Origin: Candidatus Jettenia sp. AMX2
GTDB taxonomy: Bacteria > Planctomycetota > Brocadiia > Brocadiales > Brocadiaceae
Length of the DNA: 64,000 nucleotides
Direction: 5' to 3'
NCBI GenBank assembly: GCA_030583665.1
Contig: CP129469.1
Coordinates: 682,001 to 746,000, forward strand
Part shown: positions 17,446-26,491 of the stretch, one piece after another
Layout: every line of letters starts with the position of its first letter
Position numbering within the stretch: position 1 is the stretch's first letter
Position numbers and translations under genes: made by a program
Notes under the pieces: generated by a model
What the model saw: the letters and a program-made list of their open reading frames with translations, nothing else
Database searches by the model: none
What the model was told of the DNA's origin: nothing

Positions 17446-17601
17446 TTGTAACAATTTAGTTTTTTGAAAAAGTAGGGGCGAAGCATTTTGCCGGTTTGGA
17501 TATGAACGCATTTATACCAATTTATAGCAAATGCTTCGCCCCTACACTGTGCGGAAAACATCGCTATTATTGGCATTTTTCAAAAAACTAAATTGTTACA
17601 A
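17446..17601. mobile_element. Nested inverted-repeat MITE-like element, copy 1
   Basis: A 156-bp element with perfect 26-bp terminal inverted repeats (17446-17471 and 17576-17601) that begin TTGTAACAATTTAG. Inside sits a 74-bp core (17472-17545) bounded by its own inverted arms GTAGGGGCGAAGCATTT. The 8-bp sequence AAAATATT lies on both sides of the GTAAC ends (17440-17447 and 17600-17607) and could be a target duplication, though it is AT-only. No coding capacity. A second copy at 48089-48245 carries the core in the opposite orientation. Confidence 0.8.
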
Positions 17602-17762
17602 AATATTTAAGAAGTTATCCTGTTTTTTATAATTATCTGTCATTTCACTTGACTTACACAGTTATTGTCTATAAAATTCAGATTTTAATCTCTCTACAGG
17701 GTTTTCTCTGTGTGATTAGTAATTATAGATTTTTTGGGAATAATTATTAAGGGGAATTGCAG

Positions 17763-19145
17763 ATGCTTCGATTTAATAAACAACATAACACGTTAGAACC
17801 TGAAGAGTATGTTTTTCAACTACAGGATTCTCCGGAGCCTAATCTCTACAGAGATATATTCCCCTACGATGAAATACCGAAAATCCCATTCAACTATCGG
17901 CTCAACCCGATGAACATGCCGGAAGAAATATGGATTACCGATACAACGTTCAGGGATGGTCAGCAATCGAGGCCCCCCTACACGGTGAAACAAATTGTAG
18001 ACCTCTATGATTTACTTTACAAATTAGGTGGTAAAAGTAGTATTATCCGTCAGTGTGAGTTTTTCCTTTATAACAAAAAGGACCAGGAAGCGGTACGGAA
18101 ATGTCTGGAACGAGGCTATAAATATCCTGAGGTTACCGGATGGATCAGGGCGGTAAAAAGCGATTTTAAACTGGTCAGGGAGATGGGCCTTAAAGAGACG
18201 GGCATCCTGTGTTCATCATCTGATTATCATATTTATTTAAAATTAAACAAAACCAGGAAGCAGGCACTGGACATGTACCTGGATATTGTAAAAGCCGCAT
18301 TAGACGAAGGTATTATTCCACGCTGTCATTTTGAAGACATTACACGGTCTGATTTTTATGGTTTTGTAGTACCCTTTGCGAAAGAGCTTATGAGGTTGTC
18401 AAAGGAAACTGGTATTTCAATAAAAATCCGTGCCTGTGATACTATGGGGCTGGGAGTAAGTTATCCGGGAGCTGCCCTGCCACGGAGTGTGCCGGGCATC
18501 ATTTATGGTCTCAATCACTTTGCCGGTGTTCCTTCAGGATGTATGGAGTGGCACGGGCATAACGATTTCTATCTGGCAGTGAGTAATGCTACCTCTGCAT
18601 GGCTCTATGGGTGCAGTGGTATCAACGGCACCTTGTTAGGCCTGGGGGAACGTACCGGAAATACCCCCGTAGAAGCACTGGTGATTGAATACCTTGCCCT
18701 GCGGGGTAACGAAGAAAATGTTGATACCACGGTAATTACTGAAATTGCTGATTATTACCGGAATGAAATCGGATATCCGATTCCGCCGACACAACCTTTG
18801 GTTGGTTCAGAATTCAATATTACGCGGGCTGGTATTCACTCGGATGGACTTTTGAAAAATGAAGAAATATATAATATTTTTGATACGAAAAAACTGTTAA
18901 ACAGGCCTATTGGCGTTTCCGTTACCGACAAATCCGGTGTTGCCGGCATTGCACACTGGATTAATATCTTCTTCGAGCTGGAAGGAAATGAGCAGATTCC
19001 GAAGAGTCATCCTGGTATTGCAAAGATAAAAGAATGGGTGGATAAGCAATACGAGGAAGGGCGTATTATTTCTATTTCTGACAGCGAAATGATAGAACAG
19101 GTGCGTATTCACGTTCAGGGCGTTATCAAGCCGGATAAATTATAA
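17763..19145 (+). CDS. Probable Re-citrate synthase (isopropylmalate/homocitrate synthase superfamily)
   Basis: A DRE-TIM metallolyase of 460 residues that joins acetyl-CoA to a 2-oxoacid. The catalytic start of the TIM barrel is ITDTTFRDGQQS (about residues 59-70), and the metal-binding histidines are in EWHGHND. The family member type, with GWIRAVKSDF and GGKSSIIRQCEFFLY, matches proteins annotated as 2-isopropylmalate synthase in anaerobes, some of which are proven Re-citrate synthases (Clostridium kluyveri, Syntrophus). It lacks the C-terminal LeuA regulatory domain. The next genes are sucC and sucD, and no Si-type citrate synthase is in the window, so citrate synthesis is the best guess. 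ATG 17763 is preceded by AAGGGG (spacing 8). Confidence 0.75.
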   Translation: MLRFNKQHNTLEPEEYVFQLQDSPEPNLYRDIFPYDEIPKIPFNYRLNPMNMPEEIWITDTTFRDGQQSRPPYTVKQIVDLYDLLYKLGGKSSIIRQCEFFLYNKKDQEAVRKCLERGYKYPEVTGWIRAVKSDFKLVREMGLKETGILCSSSDYHIYLKLNKTRKQALDMYLDIVKAALDEGIIPRCHFEDITRSDFYGFVVPFAKELMRLSKETGISIKIRACDTMGLGVSYPGAALPRSVPGIIYGLNHFAGVPSGCMEWHGHNDFYLAVSNATSAWLYGCSGINGTLLGLGERTGNTPVEALVIEYLALRGNEENVDTTVITEIADYYRNEIGYPIPPTQPLVGSEFNITRAGIHSDGLLKNEEIYNIFDTKKLLNRPIGVSVTDKSGVAGIAHWINIFFELEGNEQIPKSHPGIAKIKEWVDKQYEEGRIISISDSEMIEQVRIHVQGVIKPDKL

Positions 19146-19161
19146 AATTCAATAAATTTCC

Positions 19162-20352
19162 TTGAAGCTATATGAGTTTCAATCTAAAGAAATCCTTCAA
19201 AGGTACGGCATTCCCGTTCCCCGCGGTAAAGTCATATCCGAAAGCAGCAATGCATCAGGAATATTCAAAGAAATTGATGGGAATCGCTGTGTTATAAAAG
19301 CACAAATTCATGCTGGCAACAGAGGGAAAAGTGGCGGTATCAGATTCGTAAACACGCCTTCAGAAGCCAGGAAATGTGCTGAAGACTTGCTGGGCGCACG
19401 TATAACAACCCGCCAGACAGATCAAAAAGGCGTTGAGATTAAATACCTCCTCATAGAAGAGGCAATTTCAGTCAAAAGTGAGTTTTATCTTGCCATGACG
19501 ATTGACCGTTCCCTTTACTCTCCGGCACTGATTGTAAGTGCCGAAGGCGGGATGGATATAGAAGAAGTTGCCCAAAAGACTCCCGGTAAGATTATTAAAG
19601 AACCTGTTGATATATGTTTCGGAATTCTTCCATTTCAATTACGCCGCATTACGCATGCATTAAATATACACGGAACGCTTTCATCCGGATTGCATAATCT
19701 CATTGCAAATCTCTGTAATGCCTTTCTGATAAACGATTGTTCACTTCTGGAAATTAATCCCCTTGCCGTAACGGAGAGTGATGAAATATATGCATTGGAT
19801 GCAAAGATTGACATTGATGATAACTCACTTTATCGTCATACGGAATCGGAGCCGTATGCATCTCATCAGGCTAGTTCACCAGCAGAAGCACTGGCCATGG
19901 AATACAGGCTTAATTATATAAGCCTTGATGGGAATATCGGATGCCTGGTAAACGGGGCAGGTCTTGCAATGGCAACGATGGATATTATTAAATTCTACGG
20001 TGGGGAACCTGCTAATTTTTTAGATGTCGGCGGTGATGCTACTTTGGAACAGGTTGTGCATGCTTTCAGAATTATTGTATCAGACCCCGGGGTGAACGTA
20101 GTTTTCATCAATATTTTCGGCGGGATCATGAAATGTGATACCGTTGCATCCGGTATTATTCAGATTATTAAGGAAACCGATCCTCGTATTCCTTTCGTTG
20201 TAAGGCTGGAAGGAACAAATGCTGATGGAGCAAGAAAATTACTTAAGGAATCCGGTCTGAACATCCTTTCTACGAGCGATATGAAGGATGCTGCAAGTAC
20301 GGCAGTGAGGGCAGCAAAGCAGCGCAAAAGAGTTGGGGAGTTGGAGGGTTGA
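19162..20352 (+). CDS. sucC: Succinyl-CoA ligase (ADP/GDP-forming), beta subunit
   Basis: The nucleotide-binding subunit of succinyl-CoA synthetase, 396 residues. The N-terminal ATP-grasp domain begins [19 protein letters not shown], and the CoA-ligase domain contains DVGGDAT and [13 protein letters not shown], both diagnostic. The start is TTG with no evident ribosome binding site, but family alignment places it exactly there; it lies 16 nt after the citrate synthase gene, so translation may be coupled. The last residues (KRVGELEG) run into a GGAGTTG-rich repeat stretch, so the C-terminus may be extended by repeat-derived sequence. It forms the TCA step between succinyl-CoA and succinate together with SucD. 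Confidence 0.95.
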   Translation: MKLYEFQSKEILQRYGIPVPRGKVISESSNASGIFKEIDGNRCVIKAQIHAGNRGKSGGIRFVNTPSEARKCAEDLLGARITTRQTDQKGVEIKYLLIEEAISVKSEFYLAMTIDRSLYSPALIVSAEGGMDIEEVAQKTPGKIIKEPVDICFGILPFQLRRITHALNIHGTLSSGLHNLIANLCNAFLINDCSLLEINPLAVTESDEIYALDAKIDIDDNSLYRHTESEPYASHQASSPAEALAMEYRLNYISLDGNIGCLVNGAGLAMATMDIIKFYGGEPANFLDVGGDATLEQVVHAFRIIVSDPGVNVVFINIFGGIMKCDTVASGIIQIIKETDPRIPFVVRLEGTNADGARKLLKESGLNILSTSDMKDAASTAVRAAKQRKRVGELEG

Positions 20353-20461
20353 GGAGTTGTGGAGTAAAAGGGAGGCAGGGAATGGCTTCGTCTCTTCGGG
20401 TTGTGTCTGCTTGTGATACTTGTTTATGTACATATACGCACAGACATTACCTGATAAATAA

Positions 20462-20528
20462 CAAATGCCAGGCGCCAGATTACAAATAAATACCAGGTAT
20501 CAAATTGGAGATTGTAATTTGGCATTTG
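20462..20528. repeat. Inverted repeat between sucC and sucD
   Basis: Arms of CAAATGCCA (20462-20470) and TGGCATTTG (20520-20528) enclose 49 nt with partial internal pairing (ATTACAA near TTGTAAT). It may fold in the transcript and separate sucC from sucD expression. Confidence 0.45.
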
Positions 20529-20594
20529 CTTGATTATGCGTTAAACCAATAACTTTAACCCTTAAGATTGTGTACATTTTGCGGCTAAGAATTA

Positions 20595-21482
20595 ATGGGA
20601 ATATTGATAGATAAAGAGACAAAAGTCATATGCCAGGGTATAACAGGTCGTGCGGGCAGTTTCCATGCACGGCAAATGATGGAATATGGTACCAGACTTA
20701 TTGCTGGCATTACTCCGGGGAAGGGAGGGAAGGTTCATAATGATATTCCCGTTTTTGACAGTGTACTCGATGCAACGGCAAATTTAGGAGTTGATGCATC
20801 GGTGATTTATGTACCAGCCCCTTTTGCAGCTGATGCAATTATGGAGGCTGCTGAGGCAGGTGTTGAATTAATCGTATGTATTACCGAGGGTATCCCAACC
20901 ATGGATATGATGAAAGTGAAAAAGTATCTTATGGGCAGGAACACGCGTCTTATCGGGCCTAATTGTCCTGGAATTATTACTCCCAATGAATGTAAAATCG
21001 GTATTATGCCGGGATATATCCACAAACCCGGCCGGATAGGGGTTGTATCAAGGAGCGGAACGCTTACGTATGAAGCTGTCTGGCAACTTACTCAGCAGGG
21101 TTTGGGTCAGTCTACCTGTGTTGGAATTGGAGGCGACCCGATAGCAGGAACAAGTTTTGCGGATGTATTGAGGCTATTTCAGGAGGACAAAGATACAGAA
21201 GTTATTGTGCTTATCGGTGAGATAGGAGGAGAAGCGGAGGAAGCAGCCGCCGGGGTTATACAGCAGGAGATAACAAAACCTGTTGTAGCCTTTATTGCGG
21301 GGAAGACGGCTCCTCATGGAAAACGGATGGGGCACGCTGGGGCAATTATCTTGGGAAATAAAGGTACTGCTGCCTCAAAGAAAGAGGCATTACAGAATGC
21401 CGGGGTTACTATTGTTGAAAGTCCTGCGGATATTGGAGAGACGGTGGCAAAGGTGGTATTGCAGAGCAAAAGGGGGGCATAA
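20595..21482 (+). CDS. sucD: Succinyl-CoA ligase, alpha subunit
   Basis: The CoA-binding and phosphohistidine subunit, 295 residues, the normal length. A Rossmann CoA-binding domain ([14 protein letters not shown]) leads to the ligase domain with GPNCPGI. The phosphorylated histidine is H247 in GHAGAII. The order sucC-sucD is usual, but the 242-nt gap between them is larger than normal and contains an inverted repeat. ATG start with a weak ribosome binding site. Makes the alpha-beta enzyme with sucC. Confidence 0.97.
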   Translation: MGILIDKETKVICQGITGRAGSFHARQMMEYGTRLIAGITPGKGGKVHNDIPVFDSVLDATANLGVDASVIYVPAPFAADAIMEAAEAGVELIVCITEGIPTMDMMKVKKYLMGRNTRLIGPNCPGIITPNECKIGIMPGYIHKPGRIGVVSRSGTLTYEAVWQLTQQGLGQSTCVGIGGDPIAGTSFADVLRLFQEDKDTEVIVLIGEIGGEAEEAAAGVIQQEITKPVVAFIAGKTAPHGKRMGHAGAIILGNKGTAASKKEALQNAGVTIVESPADIGETVAKVVLQSKRGA

Positions 21483-22008
21483 GCGTTATAGTATCTAACA
21501 GACAGTACGCAGGTATAAGGGGACATAGTGAATGATGACGTGTGGGAGTGTCATGAGGGAGTTTTTTGCATGACAGAGCGGCTTTCTGCTTTTCATTGCA
21601 ATCCCTATCATTAGTAATTACCCTGACAGGGATCTCAACCCTGTCAGGGTTTTCGGATTTATCCTGCTATGTAAAAAGTCTGAGTAATTACGAAAAAAAT
21701 GTCATTACGAGGAGCGAAGCGACGATGCAATCTCATGGTCATGGAGGAGGGATTGTTTCAGGCTTCACCTTCGCAATGACAAGCACACGGTCATTGCGAG
21801 CGTAAGCGAAGCAATCTCTGCCTTTGGGATTGCTTCGGAAAAGACCCTCGCAATGACCAGATGGATAGTTTTCTCGTCGATTGAAGATATGCTCGGTTTG
21901 ATACTTTGAGTACTACAACTTCGGTATTCGGTGTGACACGGACAAACTTGTATGTCCGTGTCCTATTTTGTAGATGAGATAAGGATATAAAACAGGTATC
22001 AATTCGCC
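21483..22008. repeat. Repeat-filled spacer after sucD
   Basis: Positions 21613-21780 are a 168-bp repeat that starts AGTAATTACCCTGACAGGG and ends CGCAATGAC; a close copy lies at 50695-50863. It is followed (21785-21920) by a second repeat unit with GAGCGTAAGCGAAGCAATCT, also present inverted at 14430-14530 and in part at 28850-28980. No gene is evident. The region separates the TCA genes from the chemosensory cluster. Confidence 0.8.
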
Positions 22009-22473
22009 ATGAACGGTTCGATTCAGTTAGTTGTGTTTAAGCTGGATGCCATGAAATTTGGAGTCCTCCTTTCTTTTGTTGAAAGGGTTGTACCCGTGAC
22101 CGAAGTCACCGGTTTGCCTGGTGCACCGGAAATCGTTCTTGGCATTATTAATATGAAAGGGAAAATTATTCCTGTGGTCAATATTCGCAAACGGTTTCGT
22201 TTACCCGTAAGAGAAATCGAGCTGAGTGACAGATTTATCATTTCCCGGACATCGAAGAGATGCCTTGCAATTATAGCGGATGAAGTTGACGGTGTTGCTG
22301 AGTATCCGGAACAAAAAATAATTACGGCAGCAAATATCCTTCCAAACCTTGAATATATTGAAGGGGTAATAAAAACAGAGGATGGTATGGTTCTTATCCA
22401 TGACCTTGAGAAATTTCTGTCGCTTGATGAGGTATCTGCATTGGATAAAGCAATGATTCCGGTTTCAGAATAA
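22009..22473 (+). CDS. cheW: CheW-like scaffold protein
   Basis: A 154-residue single CheW domain (VFKLDAMKFGVLLSFVERVV, GLPGAPEIVLGIINMKGKI, VVNIRKRF). CheW couples chemoreceptors to the CheA kinase in the cytoplasmic array. It opens the chemosensory cluster and is followed after 26 nt by cheR. In a Wsp-type layout this position corresponds to WspB. No strong ribosome binding site is visible before ATG 22009. Confidence 0.93.
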   Translation: MNGSIQLVVFKLDAMKFGVLLSFVERVVPVTEVTGLPGAPEIVLGIINMKGKIIPVVNIRKRFRLPVREIELSDRFIISRTSKRCLAIIADEVDGVAEYPEQKIITAANILPNLEYIEGVIKTEDGMVLIHDLEKFLSLDEVSALDKAMIPVSE

Positions 22474-22499
22474 TAAAAGGAGTTTGACTATAAGATAAC

Positions 22500-24044
22500 A
22501 TGCGGGATGGTGTTCAGGAGATGCTTTTATCGCGGCTGAGTGACATGATTGCTGTTCATGTTGGTTTACATTTTCCGAGAGAACGGTGGCACGATCTTAA
22601 ACGGGGAATTAGTTCAGCTGCAAAGGATTTTGGATTTGATAATGTTGAATCGTGTATTCAGTGGCTGGTGTCATCTTCCCTCACGAGGAATCAGATAGAG
22701 ATATTGGCATCCAACCTTACCATCGGAGAGACATATTTTTTCCGTGATAAACGGATCTTTGAAATTCTTGAAGAGCATATTATTCCGGAATTGATTTCTT
22801 TGCGTAGAACTTCCGAACGCCGTTTAAGGATATGGAGTGCCGGTTGTGCAACGGGTGAAGAACCATATTCCATTGCCATCCTGCTTAAAAAAATGATACC
22901 GGACTTGCGGGATTGGAATATTACTCTCCTTGCTACAGATATTAATCCCCGCTTTCTTCAGAAAGCTTCAAAAGGGGCATATACTGATTGGTCCTTTCGC
23001 GGTACGCCCCGATGGGTTCGGGAAGGGTATTTTGGGAAGATAAAAACGAACCTTTATCAGATCTCTTCTGATGTAAAAGAGATGGTGACATTTTCCTTTC
23101 TAAACCTTGTGCGCGACTCCTACCCCTCTCTTGTAAACAATACGAATGCCGTGGATATTATCTTTTGCCGTAATGTCCTTATGTATTTTGCAACGGGCAC
23201 CATGCATAAGGTTATTCAAAAACTGTATCGTTCTCTGGTGGACGGCGGTTGGCTTATCGTCAGCCCGTGCGAGACTTCAAATACTCTCGCTTCGCAGTTT
23301 ACTGCTGTTAATTTCCCTGGCACAATCTTGTACCGTAAGGTCCTTAATCCTTCAGGAATACCAGGAAAAATATTCCGGGAAAATGTGTTAACCGGTGAGG
23401 AGGAGCAGGAAACAGGAATTTCGTTTCAAATACCTTTTGAGCCTGTGGATGACATAACTGATGGAATGACCGTACAGCGGTTTACTGTTTGCATCGATGA
23501 AGAAAATAAAAAACCTGAGGTGCCAGAACCAAAGGACCCTTATATGGAGATTCTAGATATATACCGGAAGGGTCTTTATCGGGAAGCTGGAGAAAAACTG
23601 ATAACATTTCTTTCTGACAGGAAAGTGATCGGAAATAATCCGGCTTTTACAAGAGAGCCGGTCGATCTTTTGATACATGTTTATGCCAATCAGGGAAAGC
23701 TTCATGAGGCGCTGGAATGGTGTGAAAAGGCCATTACAATGGACAAAACAAATCCCTGCTTTCATTATCTTCGTGCAAATATTCTTCAGGAACTAGGACA
23801 CGTTGAGGAATCAGTAATATCCTTAAAGCGGGTATTGTATCTGAATCCGGATTTTGTATTAGCCCATTTTGCGTTGGGGATGCTTAACAGGAAAAAGGGA
23901 AAAATCAGGGAGGCGAACAGGCATTTTAAGAACGCGCTTTCCATTCTTGATTCGTTCAGGGATGATGATGTTTTGCCGGAATCAGAAGGTATGACTGCAA
24001 AAAGGCTGAGGGAAATCATTGTGTCTACGATGGAAGGAATCTGA
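22500..24044 (+). CDS. cheR: CheR methyltransferase with C-terminal TPR domain (WspC-like)
   Basis: SAM-dependent methyltransferase that methylates receptor glutamates to adapt the array; 514 residues. The N-terminal CheR helical domain is followed by the SAM-binding core with IWSAGCATGEEPYSIA (about residues 118-133) and DIIFCRNVLMYF (about 219-230). After a linker, two to three TPR repeats occupy about 395-490 (ALEWCEKAITMDKTNP, HYLRANILQELGHVEES, AHFALGMLNRKKGK). CheR with TPRs is typical of alternative chemosensory systems such as Wsp (WspC). AAAGGAG lies about 17 nt upstream, which is long. Confidence 0.94.
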   Translation: MRDGVQEMLLSRLSDMIAVHVGLHFPRERWHDLKRGISSAAKDFGFDNVESCIQWLVSSSLTRNQIEILASNLTIGETYFFRDKRIFEILEEHIIPELISLRRTSERRLRIWSAGCATGEEPYSIAILLKKMIPDLRDWNITLLATDINPRFLQKASKGAYTDWSFRGTPRWVREGYFGKIKTNLYQISSDVKEMVTFSFLNLVRDSYPSLVNNTNAVDIIFCRNVLMYFATGTMHKVIQKLYRSLVDGGWLIVSPCETSNTLASQFTAVNFPGTILYRKVLNPSGIPGKIFRENVLTGEEEQETGISFQIPFEPVDDITDGMTVQRFTVCIDEENKKPEVPEPKDPYMEILDIYRKGLYREAGEKLITFLSDRKVIGNNPAFTREPVDLLIHVYANQGKLHEALEWCEKAITMDKTNPCFHYLRANILQELGHVEESVISLKRVLYLNPDFVLAHFALGMLNRKKGKIREANRHFKNALSILDSFRDDDVLPESEGMTAKRLREIIVSTMEGI

Positions 24045-24146
24045 CCTGAATGGGCCGGAAGAGAAAAATCGGGCAAGGTTAAGCCCAGCCTGCCAATACC
24101 AGGTCTGAATAACACATAAATTACTGCTTTAATAAGGAGAAATACA

Positions 24147-24242
24147 ATGCATTTCCAATGGAAAGAGGATTTGGCAACCGGTAATGCGGCAATTGACACC
24201 CAGCATAAAGAAATATTTAAAAGAATAAACGGTAAGATATGA
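24147..24242 (+). pseudogene. Truncated bacteriohaemerythrin, 31 codons, overlapping the next cheW
   Basis: A 31-codon reading frame encodes the exact N-terminal signature of bacteriohaemerythrin: FQWKEDLATGN, then AIDTQHKEIFKRIN, including the first iron-ligand His (DTQH). Full proteins have about 130 residues, so all other iron ligands are missing. It has a strong ribosome binding site (AAGGAG, 8 nt before ATG), and its TGA overlaps the ATG of the following cheW. It is either a remnant or a leader peptide kept to initiate the downstream gene. Confidence 0.75.
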
Positions 24243-24787
24243 TGAAACATCAGGAAAAGGAAAGAATTCTTAAAGAGAGGGCAAGGGAACTTGCGCGGGA
24301 ACCTGAGAAGAAGGATACGTCCGGGGAATACGTAAGGGTAGTGGAATTCCTTCTTGCTTATGAAAGATATGCACTTGAAGCATCGTATATTTGTGAGGTG
24401 TATCCTTTGAAGGAACTTACGCCACTGCCATGTACTCCGCCCTTCGTTCTGGGCATTCTGAATGTCCGGGGACGTATTTTTTCTGTTATTGATATCAGGA
24501 AGTTTTTTGAACTGCCGGAAAAAGGTATTACCAATCTTAATAAGGTTATTATTCTGTCAACTGATAAACCCGTCCCTGAAAGGATTGATGGTATGGAGTT
24601 TGGCATCCTTGCCGATGCCGTCTCCGGTGTGAAATCTGTTCCTCTTCATGAAATTCAGACTTCACTTTTTACGCTTACCGGCATCCGGGAAGATTATCTG
24701 AAAGGTGTGACAAAGGACAGAACTGTGATTTTGGATGCAATGAAGATTTTATCAGATAAAAGAATCGTTATTCATGAACAGGTATGA
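24239..24787 (+). CDS. CheW-like scaffold protein, second copy (WspD-like)
   Basis: A 182-residue CheW domain with a charged N-terminal tail (about residues 1-35, KEKERILKERARELAREPEK). Core segments are VVEFLLAYERYALEASYICE, PLPCTPPFVLGILNVRGRIF and FGILADAVSGV. Two CheW proteins flanking a CheR-TPR gene is the arrangement wspB-wspC-wspD. The start overlaps the stop of the truncated haemerythrin frame, which probably supplies ribosomes by coupling, as no strong ribosome binding site precedes this ATG. Confidence 0.92.
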   Translation: MMKHQEKERILKERARELAREPEKKDTSGEYVRVVEFLLAYERYALEASYICEVYPLKELTPLPCTPPFVLGILNVRGRIFSVIDIRKFFELPEKGITNLNKVIILSTDKPVPERIDGMEFGILADAVSGVKSVPLHEIQTSLFTLTGIREDYLKGVTKDRTVILDAMKILSDKRIVIHEQV

Positions 24788-24832
24788 ATGTGAACTTGTA
24801 ACTTCGGCCCGTCTCTAACCCAACTTACGCTT

Positions 24833-26380
24833 ATGACATTGAAAATGAATATAACTACAAAGCTTATTATTTTAATCATTGCGGCAATCGTTGTTTCTTC
24901 CGGCATTCTGACATATTTTAATATAGAAAAACAAAAGGAGCAAATAGCGGCAGAAATAAAAAAACAGGCACGGATGGCGGCAGACCAACTCATAAGTATG
25001 AGAAACGTGCTTGCAGCCAGGCAGGGTGGAATAAATACGGACTCTTACAGGAATATCGAACTTAAGGGTCTGATACCTGCGATTGTTGGACGTGAGGTTG
25101 CCGAGGATTTTAGCAGGACTACTATTTACAGCATGAAACAAACAAGCCTGAAATACAGGAATCCTGTGAATAAGCCTGACGAATGGGAGATAAAACAATT
25201 GAAGAGATTTGAAAAGAACCATGATTTTAAAGAATTTTCGGAAATAACGGCACTGGAAGACGGCGCCGAGGTTTTCCGCATGATGGTTCCTCTAAAGATC
25301 GAGAAGGACTGTTTGCCGTGCCACGGTGATCCTGCAACGAGTCCAACCGGCGATGGCAAAGATATTACAGGAAGAGAGATGGAAAACTACAGGCTGGGTG
25401 ACATCCGCGGGGGAATCAGTGTCGTTGCTCCGATGACCGCAATCCATGGAGCTATTGCCTCCAGCAGAAATTTTAACATAGCTGGAAATGGTATCTATAT
25501 GGTTTTTGTAGGCACACTAGTCTTTTTTATTGCGAGAGGGATTGTAAATCCTATCAGGGAAGGAGTCAATGTTCTTAATTCTTCAGCCATTGAAATCTTT
25601 TCAGTAACCAGGCAGGTTGCTGTCAGTACTGCGGAAACGGCCGCTGCGGTGGCAGAGGCTACTACAACAGCAGAAGAAGTGAAACAAACAGCACAGGTTT
25701 CTGTACAAAAAGCCGCTTACGTTTCTGAAAGCGCACAGAAAACTGTCCAGATCTCACAGGGAGGCAGGAGATCCGTAGAGGATGCAATCGGCGGGATGAA
25801 CCGGATTGGCCGGCAGATGGAATCGATTGCAGAAAGTATTGTGAGGCTGGATGAACAAAATCAAACTATCAGAGAAATTGTTGCTACAGTGGACGATCTT
25901 GCAGAACAAACAAATCTTCTGTCAGTGAATGCTGCTATTGAAGCAGCGAAAGCAGGTGATGCCGGAAAGGGATTTGCTGTTGTTGCCCAGGAAATCCGGA
26001 ACCTTGCAGAACAATCGAAACAGGCAACAGCACGGGTACGGGATATTTTAAATAAAATCCAGAAGGCAACCAGCACGGCAGTAATAGCAACAGAAGAAGG
26101 CAGTAAGGCAGTCGCATCGGGAATAAAACAATCTTCGAATGCCGGAGAAACAATTCGCATGCTGGCCGAGAGCATAGCGGAGGCAGCTCAGGCTGCATCC
26201 CAGATTGTTGCATCCTGTCAACAACAGACGATAGGAATGGATCAGGTAGCTTCTGCCATGGAAAATATTAAACAAGCTAGCACACAAAACGCAGAAGGTA
26301 CAAAACGGGTGGAGGTTACTGCGGAAAACCTGCGCGAGTTAGGATATAAATTAAAACAGATGATAGACCGGAATGTATGA
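24833..26380 (+). CDS. Chemoreceptor with c-type haem sensor domain (DUF3365/Tll0287-like)
   Basis: A 515-residue methyl-accepting protein. TM1 is at about residues 9-28 and TM2 at about 215-236. The extracytoplasmic domain between them is DUF3365/Tll0287-like and holds a c-haem motif, CLPCH (C160, C163, H164), followed by GDPATSP. The cytoplasmic part is a receptor signalling hairpin without a recognisable HAMP domain; its tip reads [21 protein letters not shown] haem in this domain type suits sensing of redox state, NO or another gaseous ligand, which would make sense in an anammox cell. The ligand itself is not shown. It lies between cheW and a second receptor and shares its signalling domain with it. 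Confidence 0.92.
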   Translation: MTLKMNITTKLIILIIAAIVVSSGILTYFNIEKQKEQIAAEIKKQARMAADQLISMRNVLAARQGGINTDSYRNIELKGLIPAIVGREVAEDFSRTTIYSMKQTSLKYRNPVNKPDEWEIKQLKRFEKNHDFKEFSEITALEDGAEVFRMMVPLKIEKDCLPCHGDPATSPTGDGKDITGREMENYRLGDIRGGISVVAPMTAIHGAIASSRNFNIAGNGIYMVFVGTLVFFIARGIVNPIREGVNVLNSSAIEIFSVTRQVAVSTAETAAAVAEATTTAEEVKQTAQVSVQKAAYVSESAQKTVQISQGGRRSVEDAIGGMNRIGRQMESIAESIVRLDEQNQTIREIVATVDDLAEQTNLLSVNAAIEAAKAGDAGKGFAVVAQEIRNLAEQSKQATARVRDILNKIQKATSTAVIATEEGSKAVASGIKQSSNAGETIRMLAESIAEAAQAASQIVASCQQQTIGMDQVASAMENIKQASTQNAEGTKRVEVTAENLRELGYKLKQMIDRNV

Positions 26381-26491
26381 TCAATTACGGTTTTAGAGTA
26401 TGCATTTGGTAAACATAATTAATACAACCACAGATTACTTGGATTTACTGATAAAAATCTGTGAATATTTTGTTTAAAATATGGGAAAAAA

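Larger units (their letters stand above)
17163..17756. other. Gene-free divergent region between the Rieske operon and the citrate synthase gene
   Basis: This 594-bp spacer separates divergent genes. It holds the motif at 17224-17257, which is shared with the mdh/sdh junction, and the nested inverted-repeat element at 17446-17601. The remainder is AT-rich with no coding frame I would defend. Promoters for both flanking operons should lie here, but I cannot assign them with confidence. Confidence 0.7.

Noticed and set aside
21565-21805. Frame of 79 codons inside the repeat region after sucD
   Set aside because: It lies wholly within dispersed repeats and is not conserved between repeat copies.
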